DNA from: Allacma fusca
Taxonomy: Eukaryota; Arthropoda; Collembola; Symphypleona; Sminthuridae
Assembly (NCBI GenBank): GCA_947179485.1
Contig: OX359249.1
Coordinates: 45,025,415 to 45,089,414 of the forward strand
DNA length: 64,000 nt
Direction of reading: 5' to 3'
The position numbers were made by a program, and so were the translations under genes. Below, piece after piece: positions 38,308 through 51,500 of this stretch (its first letter is position 1; each line of letters opens with the position of its first letter). The notes beneath the pieces are model-generated. The model was given only the letters and a program-made list of their open reading frames with translations. It ran no database searches and was not told the DNA's origin.

Positions 38308-41300
38308 ATAGCGTATTAAATTCTCACCCTTTTGGGAACAACCCTTACGGAAAGAGCTTTTTCATCTCTGCCTATTGTGCAACTATTAAGTGGGCTGAGG
38401 CAAAATAGGATGTGCATATGTATCTGGGAGTAATAATGTAACACATATATAATTATGTATTTGTTTCCACCGAGAATACGATATGGAGCTGGTATGACAT
38501 TTACTGGTACGTGCATATGTAATTGTACATGTTATACCTACACATTGTCATATGTTATGTATATTTATATTGGAAGTGTTCCGTCCGCTGAGGCAGTCAC
38601 ACAGAAATGAGTGTTTTATCCCAAACTTTTTGGGGAAATGCATTTGTTGGTTTTTGTAAGCGATAGGACTGGATCTTAGGTTGTGTTTAATGCATGCTTA
38701 ATATTCATTCAATCCTCGTAGTAGAGTGCACTCAAACGGAATTTTTTTTCATTGTGCACATTTTCCAAGTAGCCCATGTCTACTTAAGACACCTCTGGTA
38801 TTCTGACCCCGTTATCGAATGTGATATAAGTATGACTTATTGTTCGTAACCCTTCCAATTTCATTGTTCGTACTTGTTGCCGCAGTCCGCTTCATCCCAC
38901 CTCACAAAAACACACATCTCCATAGTCCCCACACGACTACATACCCTCTCGACGAGATTGGTGTCTTGAACATCATCCTTCATGTGCGGGTATTATCAAA
39001 GATACTTCATAATGACAATGACGTAGGGCTTATTTACATAAGAGACTTTGCATATGGCCGGGTATTCATGTAATTGTTTGTCTCCGTTACAGCACATAAC
39101 ATAACAGGCAGCAGACTTGATCGCGCGCCTCAACCCTTCTACTTCCCTACTTCTTTGTAGACGTTTTCCCCTGGGCCTGGTCCTGAAATGTACATATAGT
39201 ACCAGGCATTGATATTCATTCCAGGCACACACCATTCAAAATATATGGCGTTATTTTTTTACGGTTTGTGTCACGAAAATGTTGACATGTCAAGAGAAAT
39301 AATACAGCTGAAGCGTATTCAATACACTCCGCTTAATTCAAGAAAAAAGGTTCGCGCAAGATAAAAGAACCCTTACGCCTGGATGTGTGTAAAGATGCAG
39401 GCATGGATGGAATTAAAATTTTTGCTAGACACTTCGAAATAAGAACGGTTGCTTTCTTATTTACTAAATGAATCGCACAAACGATTCAAATTCATGTCTT
39501 GCATTGCCACCAGCTCAAGTCTAATTTACTGCAGGAGCCAAGTACCAAATAGGAATACTCAATCATATAGCACGGTAGCTACGTGACTCAAAGAATTCTT
39601 TTAAAATCAAACGCTTCTAATTGCTATACACAGTTATTATGTGCCCCTTATTATCTTATGAAAACAGAGAGCTCACTCACAATCACAAGGATATCTGCAA
39701 TTAATAAGTACATACAAACGGAATGTAGGTACACCTCACGGGTTGCATTTCTACATTTCATCTCTCACCAGCACCATTTTATATATTTTCCGTAAATTAT
39801 AGATAGATACATGACATAATTTCTAAACGGCAAAATTATCCGAGGGAAAAAATTGGGAGGAAAGATGTATTTATTCCTTTGACAAAGACCGGCTGTATTG
39901 GTTTTATATGTAGATTCTGGACGAGACAGTAGGTTTAAGAGTGAGAGAATTACAGGCACATACATATGTACATATGAACCCACAGATCTCTACGTATTTA
40001 CCTTACCGTGATTTCAGTGGGGATTCGTACGTGCCTCTGTATGTACCTGGTGTAATGGTCGATGTAAAAAGGTGATTTCCTTTTTTTTCCAGAAAAATCT
40101 TCCATTGAGTAAACAAATCCCTTTTTTTTAAATACGGAATATTATCCTGAGAGGTCACGGCAGATAAGAGGTAAGAGAGCATCTGTGCCTTGGTGTGAAA
40201 ATTACCCACCATCAGCCCATTATCGTCAGGGTCATTCCATTTTTCTGCTTAAAAAGAGAGAATTAATAGAAATCCAAAGGGTACAGTATAGGGAAAAAAG
40301 GGTTTTGCTTAGAATTTTTGAGTAATCACTCTGAACATTTACAAGTAAGCTTTGAGATGATTGCTGGAATGAAGCGAGCCTCCGCACGCGACATAAGTAT
40401 GCATGTATAGATACATATTCAAGTGTGTGTCGTGCCGGATTTTTTCCTTCCTTCCCTTTTCCATAGGATTCTCAGCATCCTCTCTGCATACTGAAAGTAG
40501 TATACTTATGGTTGCTCTGCTTGTGCTATACACTACTTTGATTGGCCGAATTGTGTTTGGATTCCTTTTAGGACTCCACTGTCGACACAAAAAGGCTGGG
40601 ATGGTTGTAAAATTGGATAATTTGCACATACAAGATGACTGCAATTTCCTCTCCGACATCATCCATTTCAACCTTGTATCAGGTTCTGTAAATTATTCAC
40701 ATAAGGGGATTCAGTCAGTAACTCTTTCATGCTGAGTTTTTATCCCCGCACTTGTATAGATACTCTCATACTTGTACAAGCCTACTATGAGTGCCCTTTA
40801 CATTCGATTTGAATTTTATGGTGACCACTTCTCATTGACTGCACTTCCCATGCCCAGGACAGAAATTTTGGATTATTGTTGTACGTTTTTTTTGGTCAAA
40901 TTGTTGAACACCTTCAGAAGAATCGTAGAAGTGTGTTATGATTTTGTAGACGATATTTACATATCGTGTGAAGGGGAAGATGCCACGAGGAAAAAAGCCG
41001 AAGACATGATCCATAATTAAAAGGAGGTGATAAACTCACATCCATACAGTGTACCAGACATAACAAGATGAGGGAAGAGGACTTGTACATAATGAGACTA
41101 ACGTACATAAGCATAATATAAATGGATTGAAGGAATATGAAGAAGGCAGGACGGTACAATGCCAGGGTAGGTTTCAGCGGATACGTTACATTTTACATTC
41201 TAGCAAGTACCTAAGGAAGCTATAGGTAATATTTATGAGTTGTGTTCACTTTCTGGTTTCGAATAGTATCACAATCCAGTTGAGATGACTAACATGGGAA

Positions 41301-44300
41301 TTAAGTATAAGAACTGGTCGTGAAGGTAAATTACGTACCAAGAAGTGCACTGTGGCTAACTTAAAGACGCAACAAGGAGCACATGGTGATGATAATAATG
41401 CAAACGCGTCTCTGCTGAATCGCAACCAGTTACTTAACCACTGACGCTGTCCAAGCTATACTTTTATACACTCACTCCCTTCGTACGTTGCTTTTCGGTT
41501 GACTGACTCAAATGCTCCTGCTCGTCATCTCAACTGGCTGACTCAGATTTTAACCACGATTTTTACCTGTCTCAAAGTCGACGCTACCCCGCACAATGAG
41601 AGTCACAGTCCAGTGACCAAAAGTCCATGAAAAGTTCCCACATATTCCCCTACCCATGTATACTTACAGATAATTCGAATAAATTTCCGTTTTTTTTACC
41701 CCGTCTGGCCAGTAGCATGTCATAGGCTTACTCTGCCGCAAAAATTACCCCTGTCCCTATGACTTTATAGTGAGTGTGATATGTTCGTCATCAGAGCAGG
41801 TAAATGTACTTATGTATATTTACACCCGTGCAGCTCCGAATTACTGAAACAATAACACCATCCATAAAAGAACCAAGGTTGGGAGTTTTTATGATTTCTT
41901 TTTGGGCATTCCTATAGCACACACACTTACAATATCATGTGAACCTCTCTCCTATTTTTTTTGAGGCGCACACACACACAGGAAACTTTCAACCAAGAAA
42001 GAGATTTAAACATATGTCAGAGTTTAAAAATCCTTTGACAGATTTAAACCTCTAGCAGGTAATAATGAAGCACACTGACTGAGTGGTAGCGTTCTTCCCT
42101 GTAATTAGCAAAACTTTGAGGATTTATTAAAATTGGAGCAAAAGTAAAGAGTCACATGTACAAAGTATATGGGACTCAGGTTGAAACCCAATTCCAAAGG
42201 AATGCCAAGCCCACAATATTTCCGACATGCATGCACAGCTTTAAATAGAAAGGGTTTGACAATCCCTCAGCACTATTAATACTATGACAATAGTGTAGGA
42301 TGAGAAGCACAAAAAGGCCAGAGGCGGTTGAGCAAGTCGTCTGTCAGGATCGGTTGGAATCCTGCAGCGTTGGACTTGTGATGCGATTCGCAATAATTGA
42401 TGTGTCGCGTGCCATAGGAAGACTTATCGTCGGTTCAAAAAGAGAAATGTGCTCAATAGTCCAACAACAAGTAGCTGTTTTTTGTCAGTCTTTCAAGTCT
42501 TCAACGACGAGATATTCCAAGGGAGGGTTGCCCTCTCTTGTGGCTCTCTTGTATTTATCTCTTTCCCTTCGTACATTTTACTTCTTATTTTACGATGTGC
42601 CCTCAACAATCACAAGTCCTTAAAGGATTTCCTATTTTTCCCCTTTACGTAACAATATTCCAGATATTAATGCCCTGCTCCCTCAAATGTAGGCCTGAAA
42701 TGCCTTCGTTCAAAACTTCCACATAAATAATTACTGATACATACAGATGCGGAATTACAATCAGTAGTAATAATGAAAACATCCTACCCATCTACAATAA
42801 TTAGTGTAAAAAAAGTTCAATAATATAATACAACCTGGAAAGTCGTAAATATACAAAGAAAATGGATCTCTGAGGATGTTCCATGAAATCTTCCACCCGT
42901 CTTCTCCTTATTTTATTTAGTACAGATAAAATGTACATTTGAGAGAACACGGCATCAAAAACAATGTCATACAAATCCCCTGAGTTCTCTTTCCTGAAGG
43001 CTTCCTCCTCCTCCCGTTCAGTCTGATTTTATGCTGTTATTATTAGTACTAGATTTTTTTTTTACTTCTGCTATATATACATACTTATCTACATACATAC
43101 TCCATCCCCAATATAAAATCTGATTGTTACACAAAAAAATATAAAATGCACCACGAGATTAGTAATTAAGGTAACGCTTGAAAAACCTTGTCCATGTGTT
43201 GTCGGACTGGGTTTACTAAACGGCTTCAGTATTTACTATGTGCATGTAAGACCGCATGTATGTATATTATTGAAGCAGCATATGTTCCCAGTAGTGGTTC
43301 CCTAGAAGTGGTTTGTGCCTGTATGTACCTAATGGATGGAAGCAATTACCTATATGAGAGAGAGAGAGACTCTGATGCAGTGCGGAGTCAAGGAGTATAT
43401 CTATCTATGTGAGTGTATGTGCCCATCTAACAGTTGTGTCACATATGTATACACAGAGGGAGGGAGATAGTGAAAGTAGTAGGGAGTTTTGAGGGTATCT
43501 TACATACGGAGGTCGGTTGTTGAGGAGGAAGTATGTACTTGGTGTGTGTGAGGATGGAAGAGTGTGCAGATGATGGAAGTTGGTTGGAAGATGGGACGCC
43601 TAAGGACCCAACGAAACCGACCAAGCATTATTGAACAGGGGCACGCGTAATATGTGCCGAGTCGCGTGGACTTGGACGACGAAACCTCACCCCTGCTGCA
43701 TTTCATTTCTCATCAGAGTACCCACTTGCAGCCCTCCCGCCAAACACTTTCATTATAAAGGTACCGAAAAACCCCAACCTGGATCAGTGTCCGAGACGAC
43801 AAGGTCGGAGGAGCTACTCGTTCGAATTCCTATACTTTATACCTTATAAGATTGTTTTGAAAAAACTCACAAGTACAACCTTAAACCTAAATAGTACACA
43901 CGCAACTGTACACAGCGGAAGCTACTACTTGCTACCTCACTGTACAACTTAATCGCAAACCAAAGCCTTTGATTTTTTCACTACAGGAATATACATACCC
44001 CTCGTATTTTATTTACGTGCACAACTCCGTAGAAATACAAGGAGAAAAAAAAATCAGATCATCAAATTTTTGAAACTACGACGATCAAAACGTGCGTTCA
44101 AAACTGTACTGGAAAAGAATCGATCCTGTAAGGAGTAAACGTTTGATATAACATTGTAATCATTTTGTTCACCGCTTCCAGACCAAATCAGTTTGGTTTC
44201 CGTAACTTGCTGTTCCCTTCCATACCAAGAGGGCGATTTGGAGATACCTTTTTTTGGAAAGGAAACAAATAATTCCATTAGACTTGTTCTACCAGGGGGA

Positions 44301-44814
44301 AAAAAACTGTGTTCACTTTTGGTAGACATTTGGTAGATGCACGTGTGTATTCCAGAAAAATATTAAGTTCAAGTCATCACCTCTGCCTACTGGTTACGAG
44401 AAGAGCACATATCACCGTCCAACACATACGAGAGACTCGCTATCAAGAGATCGTCCGTGGTCCAACGTGCTTATGTCGTCTATCACCAGAGTTAACATTA
44501 TTCAATCATATACAATAATTAATCGCAAACGTGCAGCATTATCAGAGAGAGCAATCGATAACTGACGGATTTAAAATTTAAACCGAATCACTTTGGTAAT
44601 TTGTGTGATAAGCCAGAAGCCATCTCGATTGACATAGAGAAAAGTGTTTACGCTGGACTACGTCCCAACAATTTACCTCGTTCATTAAACTTTTAAAAAC
44701 TAATCACGACGAGGAGGTTTTTCCCTTGAGTTGGATTATTATCAATAATCTTCCCAAATCCGACGTTTTTATATTTGTCACCGTGAGAGAGTTTATTCAT
44801 AACAAGACTTTCCA

Positions 44815-47800
44815 ATGTTTGACATTATGGCCTCCTTTGGAAATCCTTCCATCACAATGTCACCATCATCATCAACCAAATCTCAGCCCAACTCCCCGAT
44901 GTCACCCGTCACACCCAGTAAGAATGGCGAGATCACTCAGTCATCCCAAACAGACCTTTTCGGTTCTCGGTGCAAACGGAAAATTAATTTTACCCAGCTG
45001 GGAATTCCTGGACATGGTAAAACTCATCAACCCGCAACAGTGGCAAGACGAAATGCCCGGGAAAGAAATCGAGTGAAACAAGTAAGCTACCTTCAATTTG
45101 CTGGCAACGGAGTAAATATAATTAGAATTTATTTTTAGATAATTGTATGCATATGTACATACATACGGGATTGTACATATATGCATTTAATTTTCTCTTG
45201 CCTTTCTCATTTCATCATTTCACTGTTGAGTACAGTTAGCTGGGGATTCTGACAGCTTTGGACAGGCTACGGTTTCAAGTATTTAATTGCATGTTGAAAA
45301 TGGGGTTTGTATCGCGAGCATACAACTAATAAATAATGTAGACCTACTGAGGTATCACCTACGATTGGGTTTTTATGTACGTTCCATGTGCAACTATGGA
45401 AATGGAATCTTTGAAATCGATAAGATTTTCACACCATCCGATAATTATCCTATAAAAAGCTCGACCCATGTCCACACACAGTTTTCTACTTGAGGCAGGA
45501 AGCAACGACAAGTACTCATTAAAATCTGCCCTTTGACATCATAAATCTAGACAAAACATTTTAAATGGGTGGATCAAATAGAGAAAGGGTACATGCTTAT
45601 GGCTTAGTTTCATAACTTTTATGATAACTATCCTTTTGGTGCAGCTTGTTGAGTAATAATAGCACTTCATCTGCACTCCCAAGTACATAACAATATTTAA
45701 GGACCTGAGTATTGAGGTGCCCACACTACAGAAATGCATGTAGCCACTCCAAGTCGGAATATCTGAATGGGCTTGTACGGGCTGCATATGTAAGGACAAG
45801 TCCCTTTATGAAGCGAAAGACCATAAACAATTTTGATTGGAAATCTTTCGTAAAATAGCTGGTAGCTATTCTATCACCTAGGTACAGGGATTGTAGGTAG
45901 CCTGGATATTTTTAGGCATGGATTTTTTCGATCGAATGATTATTTCCACCCTGTTTTTTTAACAGGGATTTATATTTACGTAACCTCAGCATTTTTATGG
46001 AAAAGCATCATTACTCCAATAGAGGCTTATTGGGGTTTCTCCCGACACTCACTCTCCGACAGACCACTTTCCACATTGGTGGCGAGGAAAGCACACTCGT
46101 ATGTATGTATATGTAATGAAGGGCATACTGAGAATATTACATGTGATTCTACATACCTCTTCGCATGTATTTTGAGACTGGCACAAGTGCCGATCGGAAG
46201 ACAAGGAAATGGAAGCAACGTGGTTAATTTTTCCCATACTATGCTATGCCAGCCTTGTCGTCGAGGATACCAGACAAAGTGGGCTTGGATGGACATGGGA
46301 TGTACATGGGTCTTGTATACAGTCGATTCACGTTTTAAGCACGTACTCCATGATCCTAAGGTGTTAAATAATAGGTTTGAGTAGTCCATCCGATAAAATC
46401 ATGGTGCCACTTAAATAGGAACATCATCAACACTTTAAGTAAAGGAGCATATACAGACAGAACGAACATATTCGAGACTCTGGCAGAGCCACGTACATAT
46501 CTACCCATTTTGATAAAACATTATTCGTTGATTCATGTTTCCCTCATCTAAATGTGTCTGAAAATATGGTTGATAAAAATTGAAAACGGGCTATTCACTG
46601 TAACAACCCGTATCTCATGTGATTCTTTGGAGCAACATTTTTTTGTTTACTCAGCAATACCACGGCATGCATGCTCAAATGAGAGTTTTAATGCTCTGAA
46701 TTCAGATTTTTTTTTGTTACCCCACATATTACAGTACGTCATGCAGGCATATAAAAAAATAAATAGGTAAATGCTCCTATATTTACATGTAGAGATAATT
46801 TAATGGGACTTATTCAGAATTCTGTATTATCAATGTAGCTATGTCAGATAAGGCGTTGAAGAGTGTCGCCACATTAACTTACAAAGCCTTCTCATATTTG
46901 TATAGAGTTGTCCATCTAAACAGATGAGGCCCACAATAATAAATTCATAAATTGGTCAATGCACGCTGCGACGCAGGCTCAGTTCCTTTAATTTCCCTCC
47001 AATAGCCTTTCCCAAGTTAAAAGAGATCCAGGGATGGCATTAGCATCTAACCTCAGAGATAAACTGGATTGTTCGTCTAGCCTAAGTGACTTGGCTGGGG
47101 AGATAAGTTGAGAACTTTAAGACTTTGTTTACCCGAAACAAACTGTTACATTAGGTATGGTTTCAGCGCGTGCCACCACACTGCATTTGCACGATCATCC
47201 ATAGATAGATACCTCTTGCATACAAAATAAACTATAGGAGAGATGATGGGCTTCAGACTACTCTGCACACCTTTTTTCTTTTGCAGTCTCTTTGATAAGC
47301 TATCAAAATGATCCATTGCCGAAATAATATTTCCCATCCTGTCCCCTCGCCAAGTATCCAATTGGTAAGTAGTTCACACTTTACATGTACATAATGACAT
47401 GTTTGTAAAGCTAGGTGTAGGGATAAATACTTTAAGGGTATCATGCAGCATCATAAGATAAGTGCGTGTGTGTAAAGCAAGTAGGTTGCATCATGTCTTG
47501 TTGACGTCAAGATACTCAATTGCCCTTCAACCCGTTTGTCACCTTTCACAACTGAGAACGAGCTTATCGTACTATTTTTTTGACAATTGAGTCCGATTGA
47601 TAAATTTGGTTTGTTTTGCTATAGGTTAATAATGGATTTGCCGCATTGAAACAACATATTCCTTTGGGTCATCGGTCGAAAAAAATGTCCAAGGTTGAGA
47701 CGCTCAAATGCGCTGTGGAGTACATTAAAAACCTGCAAGGTCTGTTGGATACAGACGGAAGCACAAGTCGTTCAAACCATGAGTCAGCCTTTCAACAACT

Positions 47801-48017
47801 TTTGCCACAAAAGTTTGAGCTGAACAGCAGTGGTTCCCATACAAGCTACAATCAACTGTCCCCAACGTCCAGTGATGATCCTTCATCACCATCCTATGCC
47901 TCAGAAGGATCCTACGTTACCTCAACGGCCATTTCCTATGACTGCGAAAATTACGAGCCTGTCAGTCCCGAAGATGAAGAGCTCTTAGATGCAATCTCGT
48001 GGTGGCAGCAATCATAG
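44815..48017 (+). CDS. Achaete-scute family bHLH transcription factor, two exons
   Basis: Proneural transcription factor: achaete-scute proteins dimerise with Daughterless/E proteins, bind E-boxes and commit cells to neural fate. Exons are 44815-45081 and 47625-48017, phase 0, 219 residues. The basic region (about 76-89) reads VARRNARERNRVKQ, and helix 1 starts VNNGFAALKQHIPLG. The loop is HRSKKMSK and helix 2 is VETLKCAVEYIKNLQ. The conserved acidic C-terminus SPEDEELLDAISWWQQS (203-219) is the achaete-scute signature. The N-terminus is rich in Ser/Pro/Thr; the middle of exon 2 is Ser-rich, with SPTSSDDPSSPSYAS. Met1 at 44815 is used, and Met5 at 44827 is an alternative start. The donor is CAA|GTAAGC and the acceptor GCTATAG|GTT. 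Which member of the family it is (ac/sc/l'sc/ase or ASCL1-like) I cannot say. It stands alone in a gene-poor region. Confidence 0.95.
45082..47624 (+). other. Intron of the achaete-scute gene, 2543 bp
   Basis: It begins GTAAGC and ends TTTTGCTATAG. It splits the DNA-binding domain exactly between basic region and helix 1. Short open frames on both strands overlap one another around 46030-46390 and look like chance. No nested gene, transposon or small RNA was recognised. Confidence 0.85.
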
Positions 48018-48536
48018 ATGAGCATCAGACATAAATTCTCATACATCCCATTGCAATTATCAGGTAATTTTTTTTTCTTCCCCTATTTTCCCTTAATACA
48101 TTAATTCCTTTGCTTACGCATGCACTGGAGTTGTTTCCGGTTTGGTAGACAGTAAATATCCAAGGCTTGCCATATAGTTCCAATCGTACATGCTTACAAC
48201 TACTGAATCCCTACAATACAGTAGTAAAGGTATCGTCTCCGTACCGAACTGTATTGATACCTGTCTGACTTGCTTGTACACCATACTGATTGTCAGTGAG
48301 CGTTCCTGAATTGTTCATCACATATTAAATTACACTGGAACAACTCTTGAGTTTTGTATGGCTCTACAGCTGGGGTGATGTACAGTTGTGTGCGTAGATT
48401 TTTTTTTTCTTAAGATAGTTTGTTCATTCTCTTAAGAAAGTTTTAAAATATGCTCCAGCCTGCGTGCAAATAATCATTATTTATGTACTCTCACATGGGC
48501 TTAGAATATATGGGAGTGTATAGTATGGGTCTACAT

Positions 48537-48542
48537 AATAAA
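48537..48542 (+). terminator. Possible poly(A) signal of the achaete-scute gene
   Basis: An AATAAA about 520 nt after the stop would give a moderate 3' UTR. It is one hexamer in AT-rich DNA and is not confirmed. Confidence 0.3.
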
Positions 48543-51500
48543 AATAAGTCCTCCTCTGGGACTTTAAAAGGGATTTTCTCTTTCCGTTCATTCAGTCGAA
48601 TGCATCCAGTCAAGGGTCTGGCAGCAGTACCTGAACCGTATGGGAAATCCTGAGTTGTGGCTTTACCGGGACTTCAACATAGTTTCCAGACAGGACTTGG
48701 TCGTAGTGCTTAGGCAGCCTAATGCACATGTGACGACAATACTATGGCAGTAGTGATAGAAAAACGGAGAGAAAAACTTGAAAGAAGCTACATAATAATA
48801 AGGGAAACTGCATGAGGACTGCATGTTCCTTCAATGAATTACCCACCCTTGGGTAATGTGGTTCATATGGAAGCTGGCTTAAAAACTTGCTCATCGTATT
48901 TCCTACTCCACATGCCTGTATCTCCGAGGAAAAACTCCATTAAAAGAAACCGTGGAGAAATGGGATATGTTCGAGTACTGAGGATTACGATCCTGGCTAG
49001 AGGTGCTTTACTGTATCCGTACTCCGTACGTACACTTGGGTGTAGTAGAAACCAGGGAAATTTAAGGTCCACCTTGGAAATCCATACATATAGGCAACGT
49101 TGGAAGGCTCCTTCTGAATAGAGAGAAAAATTGAGGGGGGGATTCATCCCGTTGAAAATTTTTTGTGAATTCAGTGAAAAACATTCAAGGAGCACCCCAG
49201 TTGTGGCCCCTTCGACTTTTTCATTTCATTCTTCCCATTGAATTTATAGTGTGCTCTCACTCTCTTTGCTGCTTTGAGACTGACGAGGTTCATTCTTCAT
49301 ACGGATTTTGCACTCTTGCCTTTACCGCAATGTCAGCCTTGAAATACATGGGTGTGCATAGGGTGCGTATGTACTCCCCATGTCGTCTCTCTATTTACTT
49401 TTAACCTTGCCATGATACACGAGGCCTTAATGTGCAGCATGATTATGGATGCAGGTATGGAGGGGTATGTGTGCTGGGATGGTTATAGGAGTAAGACGAT
49501 CTCGACTGATATGTCAGGGGTAACATAACTATATATAATTTTTTTCTATTCCGGGATTTGATTCTGATCATGTACAACTATGACTGCCTTTCTCTTTTGT
49601 CCCAGACGTACATAAGTAATTTATAGGTACACAATGACCGTACTGTACATACATACATGGGTAAAAGGAACCCATAGAGAATTGCGCCTGTATTACGTAT
49701 ATTTGTTGAGAAGCTTTTCTTTGTTTGATTTACTCCGGCGTGCTCCTACTGTTATTCCCTGAGCATTAAGCTTTAACATAATGCATTATTATGTAGCTGG
49801 TGTGTCGTGGTCATAGTCCGAGAAAATAAATCAATAGATTTAGTCAGTTGAAATTGTGTGTATAGCTACCTATAGGGTACAAGTACTTTGGTAAGTAAAT
49901 AGACGCTTGGCTGGTTAATAATAGTAGCGATGCGTACTTGGATATTTATGTATTTGCTGGGTGGAAGAGCGTCAGGTCAAAAATTTCAATTGAATTTTGT
50001 CTCGGTTTTACAGGGAAAGGATCCTTCAAAACTTGCGTCTTCCATGGCCTGGGCAGAGAGTGAGAGAGAGAGGAGACGATTCATCGAAATCTACATCCAT
50101 TGTGTGTGCGTGTACATACATCCGAACTCTTCACATATAGAATGTAAATAATACAGATGTACGTAGCGTGCCTGGGTTTGCAGAAGACTTGAAAACCTTT
50201 ACGTAAGTACATGACTGCAAAACCTCCTGGAGGAGACATTAGGCTCTTCGTATACCGACTAACAACATGCTATGTATAAGTATACTACACACACCTGAAT
50301 CTCAATGATGTCACTATCAACGATGATGATCGGACCAAGAGTAGAAACAAGAGAAGAGGGAAAACTTTTCCTGGCGTGATGACGATCTCGGAAACATCAT
50401 TATCAGTAATATCATCTTGTTTGTGCTGAAATAGTTACACTATTAGTTCTTCAAATCTTCTAGGACCATTACCCAATTTTTTTCTGCAATGTCCTTCATT
50501 CTATCCCTAATACGCTGGAAGGATGTCAGAAAAACCTTATCGTCCTCTGTATTCATACTTTTATCCTCTTCACATAAGCTATCATTTGCTTCATGGATAA
50601 TGTTTCAATTCAATGTCCTAACACTAAAGCCTTGTTTCGGTGTGATCACTCTTCCCTGTACCCTATTTACCTTTCGTCTTTCTTCCCTCCTTTTGTATAA
50701 TTGCACAGACGAAGCTCAATGGTTAATTTATTCAGCATGCATTCCCCGACGTATTACAAACTAAATTATTGCAAAAATCATTTGTTGTTGTCACATCACT
50801 CGACTAGGTGTACTAAATAGGTATCGAGTATAAGTATATAGTTACAGGTATATCTACCATATAAGTTGGAAGTCCACTGGACATAAAGAGATAATTGTCG
50901 CAGAGCTCCAATTGCACGTCTGGGAGGAATGACAAAAGTTAAAGAAAAATGTACACAAGTGTTCAGAAATAAGCGGAGGGAAAAGAGCATTCTGTAACTC
51001 CGCATCAGCTGTGTAAAGATTAAATAAGTACCTTTCATCATCCGTCGAAGGAAATATAGAAATACTGTGATTTCATATAAGCCTCTACTCTTGTTGTTGT
51101 TAAGCTAAAATATCAATATTGAAAAGTGCCTTTGTACTCACAAACTAAAATGGGATTGTGAAATCATTTTAGATTGATGCCGTGTGTCTGAATCACATCC
51201 AACATTAGCATAAGTCCACATGAGTATCATTTCTCATTCAGAATACATATCCTGATAAATACTACATGCTCTCTTTCCATATACATACTCCGACCGAAAG
51301 GAAAATAAAAAGATTTTTATACGGAGAAAAATCCCCTCTGTATTACTCACCGTCACATTAATAATAATTATTCTAGATATTTTTAGCTTTATTTAATTTA
51401 GTACTAATACTGTTACCCCTGTGTGCTTTATCCTATGAACTGTAACCATTGACTAGATATATACAGTTGTGGACTTGACCTTCAAATCAAACCTTTAATT

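Larger units (their letters stand above)
36094..44814. other. Gene-free region upstream of the achaete-scute gene
   Basis: No protein gene supported over 8.7 kb. It contains simple repeats (CA tract at 38271-38307, short GA run at about 43357) and a CpG-bearing palindrome at 37597-37612. The part near 44815 must hold the 5' UTR and promoter of the bHLH gene; a TATATTT-like string lies about 45 bp before the ATG, but I would not call it a TATA box. Confidence 0.5.

Noticed and set aside
37960..38319. Open frames on both strands of about 100-119 codons
   Set aside because: They overlap in opposite senses, and the + frame ends in the CA microsatellite read as Thr-His repeats; no supporting evidence.
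40403..40735. 110-codon frames on both strands
   Set aside because: The two are antisense to each other, with no motif or splice evidence for either.
44726..45076. 116-codon open frame on + overlapping the bHLH exon
   Set aside because: It is another frame of the achaete-scute exon; the frame starting at 44815 carries the basic region.
46027..46389. Open frames of 120 codons (-) and 102 codons (+) inside the achaete-scute intron
   Set aside because: They are mutually antisense, without motif, splice support or coding-like composition, so most likely chance.
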